Origin: Luteitalea pratensis
GTDB lineage: Bacteria > Acidobacteriota > Vicinamibacteria > Vicinamibacterales > Vicinamibacteraceae
Assembly: GCF_001618865.1 (NCBI RefSeq)
Contig: NZ_CP015136.1
Coordinates: forward strand, 5,615,001-5,679,000
Direction of reading: 5' to 3'
DNA length: 64,000 nucleotides
Numbering within the stretch: the stretch's first letter is position 1; each line of letters starts with the position of its first letter. Below the pieces are notes generated by a model. The model saw only the letters and a program-made list of their open reading frames with translations, made no database searches and was not told the origin of the DNA. This document shows, in pieces, positions 1 through 8,146 of this stretch. A program made the position numbers and the translations under genes.

Positions 1-1
1 G

Positions 2-223
2 GCACGACTCGTGTCCTTGCTGCCGCCCGTGCACGTGGCGCTCGTGCCGGTAGAACGCCTGCACGCGACGCTCGGAGCGTTGTTGGCCGCCGAGCCGGAC
101 CTGCTGCGCGCGGCGGCCAACGTCGTGTTCGTCACCGGGCCGAGCCGGACGGCTGACATCGAGATGACTCTCACCCGTGGCGTGCACGGGCCGCGCATCG
201 TGCACGTGGTGTTTGTCGGATGA
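2..223 (+). CDS. LUD-domain protein (LutC/YkgG type), C-terminal fragment
   Basis: Only the last ~73 codons are present; the 5' end lies outside the window. The reading frame enters at base 2 and the residues VVFVTGPSRTADIE, then GVHGP and a hydrophobic end (IVHVVFVG), match the C-terminal signature of the LUD domain found in LutC/YkgG. In known systems LutC works with LutA and the iron-sulfur protein LutB in oxidation of L-lactate. The stop codon overlaps the start of the next gene by four bases (ATGA), so the two are probably translated together, although the next gene is not a known lut component. Family assignment is fairly secure; the substrate is not established because LutA/LutB are not in view. 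Confidence 0.8.
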   Translation, partial: ARLVSLLPPVHVALVPVERLHATLGALLAAEPDLLRAAANVVFVTGPSRTADIEMTLTRGVHGPRIVHVVFVG

Positions 224-753
224 CGGTGAGTGGTGCGCCCGAAGCAACCAACTCGCGAGAACGCGCCGTGCGCGCCGCCGGACTGGTCGTCTCCAGCGCG
301 GGATGCGCGGCGTTGCTCTGGCTGTTCGTCCACCAGCCGACCAACCTGCAGGAACTCGCCGGCGGCGTCGCCGCCTCGGTGGGCGCGTACCAGATCAACC
401 AGGCGGACTTCGATCAGGGCAGGCAGTTCTTCGCGGGAGACAAGTTCGTCGAGGCACGCGCCGCGTTCGCGCGCGCCGACCCGGCGTCCCGTCACGCCAT
501 CACCCAGTTCTACATCGCCTACAGCTACTACAGGCAGGGCTGGGGCCGCGTCTACAGTGACGACACGCTGTTTGCCCGGGGGCTCGAGGCGGTGAACCGC
601 GCGATGACGCTGGCGCCCGGCGGTCTCCTTCGCGTCGACGATGCTGCGCTCGACATGAAGTCCGCCGACGAACTCAAGGCCGAACTCGAGCGTGGACTCA
701 CGCGCGACGCCTCCGATTTCAATCCGTTGCGCGTGCTGAGGCAGCGGCGATGA
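220..753 (+). CDS. Single-pass membrane protein with TPR-like soluble region, unknown function
   Basis: 177 residues. A basic N-terminus is followed by one hydrophobic segment (about residues 19-36). The remainder is a soluble, alanine- and arginine-rich helical region in which residues ~60-135 look like degenerate tetratricopeptide helices (FDQGRQFFAGDKFVEARAAF, then an ITQFYIAYSYY helix). ATG start chosen because it overlaps the upstream LUD gene stop (ATGA); the downstream membrane protein gene is coupled the same way. The arrangement suggests a three-gene operon with a membrane-associated role for genes two and three. I do not recognise a named family; a TPR scaffold is an inference from the repeat-like helices. 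Confidence 0.7.
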   Translation: MTVSGAPEATNSRERAVRAAGLVVSSAGCAALLWLFVHQPTNLQELAGGVAASVGAYQINQADFDQGRQFFAGDKFVEARAAFARADPASRHAITQFYIAYSYYRQGWGRVYSDDTLFARGLEAVNRAMTLAPGGLLRVDDAALDMKSADELKAELERGLTRDASDFNPLRVLRQRR

Positions 754-1649
754 GCGGCCACGAGATCGCACGTGCTGACGAAGGCCGGGCTCGGCCACCT
801 TCGCGCGACGCGCTTCGGCGCCCAAGGGGAGCCGGCCCTACCATCGGCAACGATGCGCACTTGCGCGCCGGGCGCGAGGCCTTCGTGTTGCCGCTGTTGC
901 TGATCGGCGTTGCAGCGGGAGGTGGCTTCCGCAGCAGCATCACCGACGGCGCGTGGCGATTCCTGCCGCCGACGCCGATGGCGCTCGTGCTCGGGTTGCT
1001 GCTGGTCGGCATGCTCGTGCGCACCGGCGTACTCGTCCCATGGGCGCTGCTCGGGCCGCAGCGATCGGGGCTGGCCAACGCCAATGGCGCGATGCTGCTG
1101 GGGACGCTGCTGCTGGCCTCGGCGCAGGTGTTCACGGCTCTGTCACCGGAATCGGGACTGCTGCAGGTCCTCGCATCGGTCTTCTTCCTGCTTCTGCTGC
1201 TCAACACCCTGGCCGCGCAGCCGACGCGCGCCCGCGCGATGCAGAGTCTCGGCGTGGTCCTGTTGTCGGCCTTCGTGCTCAAGTACGTGGTGCTCGACTC
1301 GCTGTACGCTCCGGAAGGCAGCCTGGCGCGCAAGGTCGTGACGACGCTGATCGAAGGTGTGTCGCTCGGTGCGCTCGGCTACACGGCACACGGCGCGGCA
1401 ACGGCGTACGTGGCGTTCGTGGTCGTGCTCGCCTACCTGTTCGCGCTCGTGCTGTTGCCTGGAGACGAGATGACCACAACGGTAGGGCCCGCTCTCCGAG
1501 CGGGCCGTCAACTGGAAGCCGATGGTCATGGCCTCGGAGTTGGCCGGCTCGGAGAGCCGGCCCTACCAGGAGAGCCGGCCCTACCAACCGTCACCGCGAC
1601 GCCCGCCAGCGACGCACGACTGGCACCGCCACGTCCGGACGATCGCTGA
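750..1649 (+). CDS. Multi-pass membrane protein, unknown; ends altered by repeat sequence
   Basis: 299 residues, start ATG overlapping the previous stop (ATGA). About five or six hydrophobic segments lie between residues ~46 and ~240 (for example VLPLLLIGVAAGG, ALVLGLLLVGML, VFFLLLLLNTL, AFVVVLAYLFALVLL). Both ends look foreign: residues ~10-35 are read from a degenerate copy of the family A repeat (half-sites at 783-794 and 830-842), and the last ~55 residues, rich in G, P and R, are read straight through a full family A repeat cluster at 1481-1585. Here GGTAGGG is read as ACG GTA GGG, so the TAG that ends other genes is out of frame. The core is a real membrane protein; the tail may not be functional. 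No family recognised. Confidence 0.65.
   Translation: MSGHEIARADEGRARPPSRDALRRPRGAGPTIGNDAHLRAGREAFVLPLLLIGVAAGGGFRSSITDGAWRFLPPTPMALVLGLLLVGMLVRTGVLVPWALLGPQRSGLANANGAMLLGTLLLASAQVFTALSPESGLLQVLASVFFLLLLLNTLAAQPTRARAMQSLGVVLLSAFVLKYVVLDSLYAPEGSLARKVVTTLIEGVSLGALGYTAHGAATAYVAFVVVLAYLFALVLLPGDEMTTTVGPALRAGRQLEADGHGLGVGRLGEPALPGEPALPTVTATPASDARLAPPRPDDR
1481..1585. repeat. Family A hairpin repeats: one forward, one reverse, one partial reverse
   Basis: A forward copy occupies 1481-1506 (GGTAGGG, stem CCCGCTC, loop TCC, stem GAGCGGG). A reverse copy occupies 1542-1567 with stem CCGGCTC/GAGCCGG, and a truncated reverse copy follows at 1568-1585. They sit between convergent genes: the forward copy lies at the 3' end of the membrane protein gene and the reverse copies begin six bases after the phosphodiesterase stop. 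The two complete copies have different but internally complementary stems. Confidence 0.9.
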
Positions 1650-2397
1650 TCAGGCCGCGGACACCCCACGCCAGCAGACGCTCCATCGCCGCCGGCTCAT
1701 CCACGGTCCATACGGCGACGGGCACCCCGGCCCGCCGCGCGGCGCGCACGAAGCGACGCGACACGACGCGGAGGGCGCCCGCCGTCTCCGGCACCTGGAA
1801 CGCCTGGAAGGCCGTGCGCCGCGGTGCCACCGCGACCCACGAGCGATACAGGAACCAGCGGATCTCCTCTCGCGCCGCACTCGACACGACGTCCGGTCCT
1901 TCCTCACGCGCGGCACGGACGACGGTGTCCTCGAATCCGGCGAAGCACACCCGGCCGATGGCGCCGGCACCGCGCACGAGCGCCACCGCACGACGCGCGA
2001 CCTCCGGATCGTCGCCCTTCAGTTCCATGATGATGGGCACCGCCGGATAGCGCGAGAGCACCACGTCGAGCCTGGGAATGACGCACCCCCTGTGCCGCCA
2101 GGCCAGGCCATCGAGACCCGTGAAGTGGTGACCGGCATCGAGTTGCTGCAACGCGTCAGCCGTGTGTGCCGAAATCGGCCCGGTCCCGCTGGTGGTGCGA
2201 TCCAGCATCGCGTCGTGGTGCACCATCGGCACGCCGTCACTCGACAGCCGGACGTCGAACTCCAGCCCGTCGGCACCGAGCGCAAGGCCGTGGTCGAACG
2301 CGACGAGCGTGTTTTCCGGGCGCAGTTTCGATCCGCCGCGATGCGCGAACACGAGCGGCGGCCCGAGCGAGGCGACAGGATGTGACTGGCTCGACAA
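1591..2397 (-). CDS. Glycerophosphodiester phosphodiesterase (GDPD/UgpQ family)
   Basis: About 268 residues from a TTG start at 2397. It hydrolyses glycerophosphodiesters to glycerol-3-phosphate and an alcohol. The family signature is clear at the N-terminus: VFAHRGG with PENT shortly after, then LEFDVRLSSDG, VHHD and, further on, IIMELKG, which supply the catalytic histidines and metal-binding acidic residues. The C-terminal VAVWTVDEP and GVRGLISDRPD are also typical. No signal peptide is visible, so it is probably cytoplasmic. An alternative TTG start at 2436 would add 13 residues and overlap the divergent ATPase gene by 16 bases; neither start has a good ribosome binding site. The gene converges on the membrane protein gene, with family A repeats between them. 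Confidence 0.88.
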   Translation of the reverse strand: MSSQSHPVASLGPPLVFAHRGGSKLRPENTLVAFDHGLALGADGLEFDVRLSSDGVPMVHHDAMLDRTTSGTGPISAHTADALQQLDAGHHFTGLDGLAWRHRGCVIPRLDVVLSRYPAVPIIMELKGDDPEVARRAVALVRGAGAIGRVCFAGFEDTVVRAAREEGPDVVSSAAREEIRWFLYRSWVAVAPRRTAFQAFQVPETAGALRVVSRRFVRAARRAGVPVAVWTVDEPAAMERLLAWGVRGLISDRPDVAVPVVRRWRASR

Positions 2398-2406
2398 AAT
2401 CGACCT

Positions 2407-2412
2407 GATACT
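2407..2412 (+). promoter_or_regulatory. Possible -10 box for leaderless ATPase transcript
   Basis: GATACT lies nine bases before the ATG at 2421, and no Shine-Dalgarno sequence separates the two. This spacing would put the transcription start at or beside the start codon. No convincing -35 hexamer is seen at the usual distance. Confidence 0.3.
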
Positions 2413-2420
2413 ATCGCCCC

Positions 2421-3953
2421 ATGTCCCGACCGACAACGCTTGGCGCGCTCAAGCGGGAGATCGCGGCCGGACGCGTCGCACGGCGGCCCGTGCGATCCGA
2501 ACTCCGCGAGAACCTGCTGGCTCGCCTCAAGGCGGGTGGCCCGATCTTCCCCGGTGTGCTGGGCTACGACGACACCGTCGTGCCGCAGGTGGTCAATGCC
2601 ATCCTCGCCCGGCACCACTTCATCCTGTTGGGCCTGCGTGGGCAAGCCAAGAGCCGCCTGCTCCGTGCGCTCACCACGCTGCTCGACGACGAGATTCCCG
2701 TCGTCCCCGGATCGGAGGTCAACGACGACCCGACAGCGCCCTTGAGCGCGTACGGGCGGCACCGCGTCGCCGAGGCTGGTGATGATCTGCCGATCGAATG
2801 GCTGTCGCGGGATCGACGGTACGTCGAGAAACTGGCGACACCTGACGTGACCATCGCCGACATGATTGGCGACATCGACCCGATCAGGGCCGCCCGCGGC
2901 GGGCTCGCGCTCGGCGATGAACTGACGATGCACTACGGCCTGGTGCCGCGCGCCAACCGCGGCATCTTTGCCATCAACGAACTGCCCGATCTCGCCGGGC
3001 GCATCCAGGTCGGCCTGTTCAACATCCTCCAGGAGGGGGATGTGCAGATCAAGGGCTTCCCGGTACGGCTGCCGCTCGACATCCTGCTCGTGTTCAGCGC
3101 CAATCCCGAGGACTACACCGCCCGCGGCAAGATCATCACGCCGCTCAAGGACCGCATCGGCTCCGAGATCCGCACGCACTATCCGTCCACGCTTGCCGAC
3201 GGCGTGGCGATCACCGAACAGGAAGCCTGGACCGTCCGGCCCGACGATGGCGGGCACACGATCGAGGTGCCGCGCTACATCCGGGAGATCGTCGAGGAAG
3301 TGGCATTCCAGGCGCGCAAGGAACCCAAGGTCGACAAACGTTCGGGCGTTAGCCAGCGGCTGCCGATCACGGTCCTCGAATACGTCGTCTCCAACGCCGA
3401 GCGCCGGGCGGTGATCAACGACGAGGCCCTGGCCGTCCCTCGCGTGTCGGACATCCACGCGGCACTGCCGGCCATCACCGGCAAGCTGGAACTCGAGTAC
3501 GAGGGCGAACTCAAGGGCGCCGACAAGGTCGCCGCGGAGATCATTCGCGCCGCCGTCGGCCAGGTCTTCGACGCACACCTGGGCGTGGCGAACCTGCGGC
3601 AGGTCATCGAGTGGTTCGACATGGGCGGTTCATTGCAGCTCGACGACACCGCCTCGGCGCGAACGCTGCTCGACCAGGCGAAGAAGGTGCAGGGCCTGGC
3701 CGACGTCCCGGAAGCGCTCGGCCTGCCCGAGGACGCACCGGCGCCGCTCATTGCCTCGGCGATCGACTTCGTGCTCGAAGGCCTGTATGCCCAGAAGCGC
3801 ATCAGCCGCACCGAGTCTGGCACCTACACCGCGGGCGAGGAGCCGGCGCGGCGTGGCGGCAAGGCCGACAAGCGGCGCGATCGCCAACTGCGCGATGACG
3901 ATGACGACGATGGCGGGTTTGGCGGGGGCAGCGGGGGCCGCTATTACAACTGA
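2421..3953 (+). CDS. MoxR/magnesium-chelatase-like AAA+ ATPase
   Basis: 510 residues. The AAA+ core is visible: Walker A as GLRGQAKS (residues 71-78), a Walker B-like stretch GIFAINELPDL (181-191), and sensor-like VFSANPEDY followed by PLKDRIGSEIRTHYP. This matches cytosolic ATPases of the MoxR/BchI group, which act as chaperone-like remodelers with a VWA-domain partner. Such a partner is encoded directly downstream on the same strand. The C-terminal ~40 residues are charged and glycine-rich (RRDRQLRDDDDDD, then GGFGGGSGG), probably disordered. The client protein is unknown. It is not a true magnesium chelatase, since no bacteriochlorophyll genes are nearby. Confidence 0.88.
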   Translation: MSRPTTLGALKREIAAGRVARRPVRSELRENLLARLKAGGPIFPGVLGYDDTVVPQVVNAILARHHFILLGLRGQAKSRLLRALTTLLDDEIPVVPGSEVNDDPTAPLSAYGRHRVAEAGDDLPIEWLSRDRRYVEKLATPDVTIADMIGDIDPIRAARGGLALGDELTMHYGLVPRANRGIFAINELPDLAGRIQVGLFNILQEGDVQIKGFPVRLPLDILLVFSANPEDYTARGKIITPLKDRIGSEIRTHYPSTLADGVAITEQEAWTVRPDDGGHTIEVPRYIREIVEEVAFQARKEPKVDKRSGVSQRLPITVLEYVVSNAERRAVINDEALAVPRVSDIHAALPAITGKLELEYEGELKGADKVAAEIIRAAVGQVFDAHLGVANLRQVIEWFDMGGSLQLDDTASARTLLDQAKKVQGLADVPEALGLPEDAPAPLIASAIDFVLEGLYAQKRISRTESGTYTAGEEPARRGGKADKRRDRQLRDDDDDDGGFGGGSGGRYYN

Positions 3954-3956
3954 ACG

Positions 3957-4062
3957 CGGCAATTTCAAATTGCAGAATTTCAGAATTTCATTGCCACCGC
4001 CAAGCTTCGAGGCGCCGAGGTGGTCGTGCAATTATGAAATGTTGAACTTCTGAAATTCCCGA
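3957..4062. repeat. Family B octamer inverted repeat
   Basis: Starting ten bases after the ATPase stop, octamers of the type AATTGCAG/AATTTCAG run into the core TTGCCACCGCC. After a central spacer the complement appears (GGTGGTCGTGCAATT, then TGAAATT units). The left and right arms could pair over most of their length. It is notably AT-richer than the surrounding coding sequence and lies between two genes transcribed in the same direction. Confidence 0.85.
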
Positions 4063-4092
4063 CGGCCGAAGGCCGAACGACGAAGGCCGACC

Positions 4093-5337
4093 GTGAAATA
4101 CAAGTACACGAAGTTCATCCCGGACGATCTCGAGGGCATCGACCTCGAACAGCTGCTGTCGAAGCTGTCGGACCTGCTGCTCTCGAGCGGATTCGAGAAC
4201 CCGTATGAGCCGGACCCCGACGCGCACGGCCACACGCGACAGGAGTTGCAGGACGCGATCATCGAGGCGTTGCTGGCCAACGGGCTGCTGACGCCCGAGC
4301 AGATGGAACGGCTGCTCGGTGAACCGGCCGACAGCGACAGCAAGTCGGGGCTCGAGCAACTGCTGGACAAGTTGATCGACCGGATGCGTCAGCAGGGCTA
4401 CCTGACGCCGCAGCCTGAGGAAGGCACGTTGAGTGGCGGCCAGCAGGGCAAGGACCTGCCGCCGGTCAAGTTCGAGGTCACCGACAAGGGCATCGACTTT
4501 CTCGGCTACCGGGCCTTGCGCGACCTGCTCGGGTCGGTCGGCCGCAGCAGTGCCGGCCGTCACGACACGCGTGACATGGCGACGGGCATCGACGCCGGCG
4601 GCGCCGTGAAGCCGTACGAGTTTGGCGACACGCTGAACCTCGATCCCGTGGCCACGCTCCTCAGCTCCGTCAGCCGCAACGGCCTGCCGGCGCCCGGTGA
4701 GCGATTCGAGCTCGACTACCCCGACCTGCACGTGACGCAGGGCGAGTACCAGAGTTCATGCGCGACCGTGGTCATGCTCGACTGCAGTCACAGCATGATC
4801 CTGTATGGCGAGGATCGGTTCACGCCCGCCAAACGGGTCGCGCTCGCGCTCGCGAACCTGATCCGCCACCAGTACCCCGGCGACGCACTGAACGCCGTGT
4901 TGTTCCACGATTCGGCCGAGGAGGTACCGGTGGAACAGCTGGCGCGCGTGCGTGTCGGCCCCTACTACACCAACACCCGCGAAGGCCTGCGCCTGGCGCG
5001 CCGTGTCCTCGAGCGGCAGCGCAAGGACATGAAGCAGATCGTGATGATCACCGATGGCAAGCCGTCGGCGATCACGCGGCCGGACGGCCAGATCTATCGC
5101 AACGCCTTCGGTCTCGACCCGTACATCGTGTCGGAGACATTTGCCGAGGTCGCCGCCTGCCGCAAGGCCGGCATCATGATCAACACGTTCATGCTCGCGC
5201 GCGATTACGAACTGATGGCTTTCGTACGTCGCGTCGCGCAGATCTGCCACGGCAAGGCGTATTTCACCACGCCGATGACGCTCGGGCGGTATGTGCTCAT
5301 GGATTATCTCGACAAGAAGACGCGGACGGTCCACTGA
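4093..5337 (+). CDS. VWA-domain protein, partner of MoxR-type ATPase
   Basis: 414 residues from a GTG start. Residues ~1-120 are acidic and helical without a recognised domain. A von Willebrand factor A domain begins near residue 224 and has a complete MIDAS metal site: D230-x-S-x-S234 in MLDCSHSM, a threonine in the [11 protein letters not shown] segment, and the downstream aspartate in MITDGKP. VWA proteins of this kind pair with MoxR ATPases in metal insertion or assembly of protein complexes; the ATPase gene is immediately upstream. No signal peptide or membrane anchor is seen, so the pair is probably cytoplasmic. Family A repeats begin 24 bases after the stop. Confidence 0.88.
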   Translation: MKYKYTKFIPDDLEGIDLEQLLSKLSDLLLSSGFENPYEPDPDAHGHTRQELQDAIIEALLANGLLTPEQMERLLGEPADSDSKSGLEQLLDKLIDRMRQQGYLTPQPEEGTLSGGQQGKDLPPVKFEVTDKGIDFLGYRALRDLLGSVGRSSAGRHDTRDMATGIDAGGAVKPYEFGDTLNLDPVATLLSSVSRNGLPAPGERFELDYPDLHVTQGEYQSSCATVVMLDCSHSMILYGEDRFTPAKRVALALANLIRHQYPGDALNAVLFHDSAEEVPVEQLARVRVGPYYTNTREGLRLARRVLERQRKDMKQIVMITDGKPSAITRPDGQIYRNAFGLDPYIVSETFAEVAACRKAGIMINTFMLARDYELMAFVRRVAQICHGKAYFTTPMTLGRYVLMDYLDKKTRTVH

Positions 5338-5360
5338 CGAACGCCGGACGCCGCACGCGT

Positions 5361-5509
5361 GGTAGGGACGCCTCTCCGAGGCGTCCATCACCGCATCACA
5401 ATCTCGCGACGCCTCGACGCCCAGGAGATGGACCGCTCGGAGAGCGGTCCCTACCGGCTACCGATCGCGTACTTCGAGGAGATGGACCGCTCGGAGAGCG
5501 GTCCCTACC
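5361..5509. repeat. Family A hairpins: one forward, two reverse copies
   Basis: Forward copy 5361-5386 has stem ACGCCTC/GAGGCGT; reverse copies 5430-5455 and 5484-5509 have stem ACCGCTC/GAGCGGT. All three keep the TCC loop and the outer GGTAGGG. The stem differences are compensated on both sides. The third copy ends ten bases before the LON-domain gene start, so it would lie in that gene's 5' leader if the gene is read from upstream. Confidence 0.92.
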
Positions 5510-5519
5510 AGCGACGACG

Positions 5520-6143
5520 ATGACGCTCCCTTCCGAGATCCCGCTCTTCCCTCTCCCCAACGTCGTCTTCTTCCCCGACGTGTACCTGCCGCTGCACATC
5601 TTCGAGGAGCGGTACCGGGCGATGACGCGCCAGGCGCTCGGGGGCACGAAGGTGATCGGGATGACGGTGCTGCGCGAGGGCTGGCAGGACGACTACAAGG
5701 GCGCGCCGCCGATCTACGCAACCGGGTGTGCAGGCGCGATCGTGCATCACGAACCGCTCGAAGATGGACGGTTCAACATCGTGCTCCAGGGCCTCGCCCG
5801 CTTCGAGGTCGTGCAGGAGTTGGCCAGCACGACGCCGTTCCGCGTCGCTCGCGTCCGCTGGCACGAGGAGGCCGATGCCTCGGGACGCCGTGCGTCGCTG
5901 ACGCGGCTGCGTCGGCAGGTGGAGACGCTGCTGCTCCCGGCCATCGCGCAAGGTGAGGTACGCATGCCGCCGGGCATGAGCGACCAGGCCCTCATCAACG
6001 CCGTGTGCCAGGCCATCGACATCCCCGTCGTCGAAAAGCTGGCGCTGCTCGAGAAGCCCGACGTGCTGCTGCGGGGACAGGCGCTGCTGCCGATTCTCGA
6101 ACGTCTCGTGATCAAGCTGTCGGGATCAGGGCAGGTCCACTGA
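5520..6143 (+). CDS. LON N-terminal substrate-binding domain protein
   Basis: 207 residues. The sequence opens with IPLFPLPNVVFFPDVYLPLHIFEERYR, the hallmark of the LON (PUA-like) N-terminal domain, and continues through GCAGAIVHHEPLEDGRFNIVLQGLARF. It lacks the AAA+ and protease domains of full-length Lon, so it is a stand-alone LON-domain protein; such proteins are widespread and mostly uncharacterised, presumed to bind peptides. ATG at 5520 was chosen because the conserved motif begins only six residues later; the longer open frame upstream runs antisense-like through the VWA gene. The start region lies right after family A repeats and no clear ribosome binding site is seen. A family B repeat begins at the stop. 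Confidence 0.88.
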   Translation: MTLPSEIPLFPLPNVVFFPDVYLPLHIFEERYRAMTRQALGGTKVIGMTVLREGWQDDYKGAPPIYATGCAGAIVHHEPLEDGRFNIVLQGLARFEVVQELASTTPFRVARVRWHEEADASGRRASLTRLRRQVETLLLPAIAQGEVRMPPGMSDQALINAVCQAIDIPVVEKLALLEKPDVLLRGQALLPILERLVIKLSGSGQVH

Positions 6144-6250
6144 ACGCCGAAATTGCAAGATTGCAAAAGTTCAGAATTTCCTTGCCACCGCCATGGGTCA
6201 ACCTGCTGATGGTGGTGATGCAATTCTGAAATTCTGAAATTCTGCAATGC
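6144..6250. repeat. Family B octamer inverted repeat between convergent stops
   Basis: It fills the whole gap between the LON-domain stop and the dioxygenase stop. From each stop, four octamer-like units (AATTTCAG, AATTGCAG and variants) lead inward to TTGCCACCGCC on the left and its relative CACCACCATC on the right. The element is therefore symmetric about the two stop codons. Confidence 0.88.
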
Positions 6251-7016
6251 TCAAGGTTTCTTCTGCTGCGCTTCCCACGTCTTGACGTAATCCCAGAACG
6301 CGGGCGCGCCTTCCGGTTTGCCGATCGCGCCACGCGTGATGCCATCGTCACCTTCGAAGGCGGTCTGCCCGAGCACGACGTCCCCAGCGCGCGGCGATCT
6401 CGCCAAGCGGGCTACCGGGAATGGGCCGGAAGTCGGCGATGACCGTCGCGCGTGCCGCCGGGTCGAGCCTTGTCAGCACGCTGTCGGCGGCGTTGAGCGG
6501 GTCGCCTGCGACATGCACCTGCGTGGTCATGACACGCCGCCCGTTACGGCTGACTGCGAGGTGGATGTGCGGCGCGCGGGTGATGCCGTACTGCGAGTAG
6601 GAAACCGGCCGGATGGTGCGGAAGCTGTACTCGCCGGTCGAGCCCGTGAGGACACGCCCGTATCCCTGGAAGTTCGGATCCCGTTCCACGCCGCGGCCCT
6701 TCGAGTGCAGGTACGACCCTTTCGCGTCGCACTGCCAGACTTCGACGACGGCGTTTCGCACGGGCGCACCGGTCACGCTCAGCACGCGGCCCGAGAAGTA
6801 GGTGATATGCCCCGTTGATGGCGTCAGGGCGTCGTTGAGCAGCAGCAGGTCGTTGTCGGTGTCGAGCGGCAACTGGTCCGGATAAAACGGCCCTTCGGTC
6901 GTTCGCGCGGTCTCGGTGAGCACGTCGGCGTAGACGCCTCGGGGCCAGAAGAGCGAGGCGCCGACGCCCAGACCGGCGAGCAGGGAACGACGAGTGATCG
7001 CAGTACGCACAAGCAT
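6251..7016 (-). CDS. Tat-exported intradiol ring-cleavage dioxygenase, frameshifted near the C-terminus
   Basis: The N-terminus has a twin-arginine signal (ITRRSLLAGLGVGASLFW). The body matches intradiol (protocatechuate/catechol-type) dioxygenases: TEGPFYP, VWQCDAKGSYLH, FQGYGRVLT, then Y in SYSQYG and RAPHIHLAV, which provide the two tyrosine and two histidine ligands of Fe(III). The frame opened at ATG 7016 stops at 6348 after WGRRARADRLRR. In the adjacent frame, coding continues as DVVLGQTAFEGDDGITRG to FWDYVKTWEAQQKKP and a stop at 6251. Removing one C from the CCCC run at 6382-6385 joins them as RWDVVLGQ, the expected family sequence. It is either a real frameshift or a sequencing error. 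Exported members of this group are common in Acidobacteriota; the substrate is unknown. Confidence 0.85.
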
Positions 7017-7084
7017 GGGCACCCTTTCGCGGGCCACCAAGGCGGCCGGCAAACGTTTGCTTGAATTGTCGAGCTGCGGGCGAT

Positions 7085-7215
7085 TGTCGCCCGAGGCCAG
7101 GCCCGCCTGCAAGAATTGCAGGAATTGCAGAAGTTCAAGATTGCACCACCTGCAATGCCGCGACGGTTGGCGGTGGTAATGCAATTCTGAAATTCTGCAA
7201 TTCCTGCAATTCTCA
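7085..7215. repeat. Family B octamer inverted repeat in a divergent intergenic region
   Basis: AATTGCAG-type units, a GCACCACC/GGCGGTGG core and the complementary AATTCTGAAATTCTGC units lie between the divergently transcribed dioxygenase and BtuF-like genes. Unlike the other copies it is not at a 3' end, so it would sit in one or both 5' leaders. The right arm ends 20 bases before the GTG start of the binding-protein gene. Confidence 0.8.
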
Positions 7216-7235
7216 GGTGCCCGTACACTCGCGCC

Positions 7236-8018
7236 GTGTCCTACCCGTCGCGGATCGTGTGCCTGACCGAGGAAACGACCGAGATTCTCTACCTGCTCGG
7301 CGAGGGCGATCGGGTGGTCGGGGTGTCTGGCTACACGGTGCGCCCACCCGAAGCTCGCCGCAAGCCGCGCGTCTCGTCGTTCCTGCACGCGCGGACGGAC
7401 AAGATCGACGCCCTCAAGCCTGATCTCGTCCTCGCCTTCTCGGACCTGCAGGCCGACATCGTCTCCGGGCCGATCCGACGCGGCTACCCGGTGATGACCT
7501 TCAACCAGCGCAGTGTCGACGAGGTGCTGCAGGCGGTCCGCCTCGTGGGCGGCCTGGTCGGTGCGCAGGCGCGCGCCGAGGCACTCGCTGACAGGTTGCG
7601 CGCCGGGCTCGACGCGATTGCGCGGGAAGCCACAACGTTGCCGGTACGGCCGCGCGTGTTCTTCGAGGAGTGGGACGAGCCGCTGATCTCCGGGATCCAG
7701 TGGGTCGAGGAACTGGTCGAGATCGCGGGCGGGACCCCGATCTTCCCTGAACGCCGGCAGGCGGGTCTCGCGAAGGATCGGATCGTGTCAGCCGACGAGG
7801 TGCGGTCGCGGAATCCCGACGTGATCCTGGCCTCGTGGTGCGGCAAGCGGGCCCAGCCGGCGCGCATCGCGTCACGGCCGGGATGGGAGACCATCGCTGC
7901 CGTTCGACACGGCCGGATTCACGAGATCAAGTCGTCGCTGATCCTGCAGCCGGGCCCGGCGGCGTTGACCGACGGAGTACGCCAGATAGCCGCGCACATC
8001 CGCGGGGCGGCACAATAA
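7236..8018 (+). CDS. BtuF-like substrate-binding protein (cobalamin/iron-siderophore type)
   Basis: 260 residues from a GTG start. The helical-backbone (class III) periplasmic-binding fold is recognisable: RIVCLTEETTEILYLLGEGDRVVGVS at the start, KIDALKPDLVLAFSDLQ, and the end motif VRHGRIHEIKSSLILQPGP. In the family this binds vitamin B12, haem or siderophores for ABC import. There is no signal peptide or lipobox, and no permease or ATPase next to it, so a classical import role is uncertain; soluble orphan relatives annotated as cobalamin-binding proteins are known. The stop TAA is read from the first unit of a family B repeat. Confidence 0.82.
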   Translation: MSYPSRIVCLTEETTEILYLLGEGDRVVGVSGYTVRPPEARRKPRVSSFLHARTDKIDALKPDLVLAFSDLQADIVSGPIRRGYPVMTFNQRSVDEVLQAVRLVGGLVGAQARAEALADRLRAGLDAIAREATTLPVRPRVFFEEWDEPLISGIQWVEELVEIAGGTPIFPERRQAGLAKDRIVSADEVRSRNPDVILASWCGKRAQPARIASRPGWETIAAVRHGRIHEIKSSLILQPGPAALTDGVRQIAAHIRGAAQ

Positions 8019-8146
8019 TTTCAGAATTTCCGAATTGCAGAATTGCAGTGCCACCGCCAACCTTCGAAGCGATCAGGTTGCTGAGTGGTAACGGTGGTGG
8101 TGGTGGCAGTGGTGGTGAAATTTTGAAATTCGGCAATTCTGCAATT
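8019..8146. repeat. Family B octamer inverted repeat spanning two convergent stops exactly
   Basis: From the BtuF-like stop the units are AATTTCAG, AATTTCCG, AATTGCAG, AATTGCAG, then TGCCACCGCC. From the folE stop on the other strand they are AATTGCAG, AATTGCCG, AATTTCAA, AATTTCAC, then CACCACTGCC. There are four octamers on each side and the core is in the middle. Both stop codons touch the array. Confidence 0.92.

Noticed and set aside
7236-8018. Complete B12 ABC importer
   Set aside because: Only the binding protein is present, without signal peptide, permease or ATPase.
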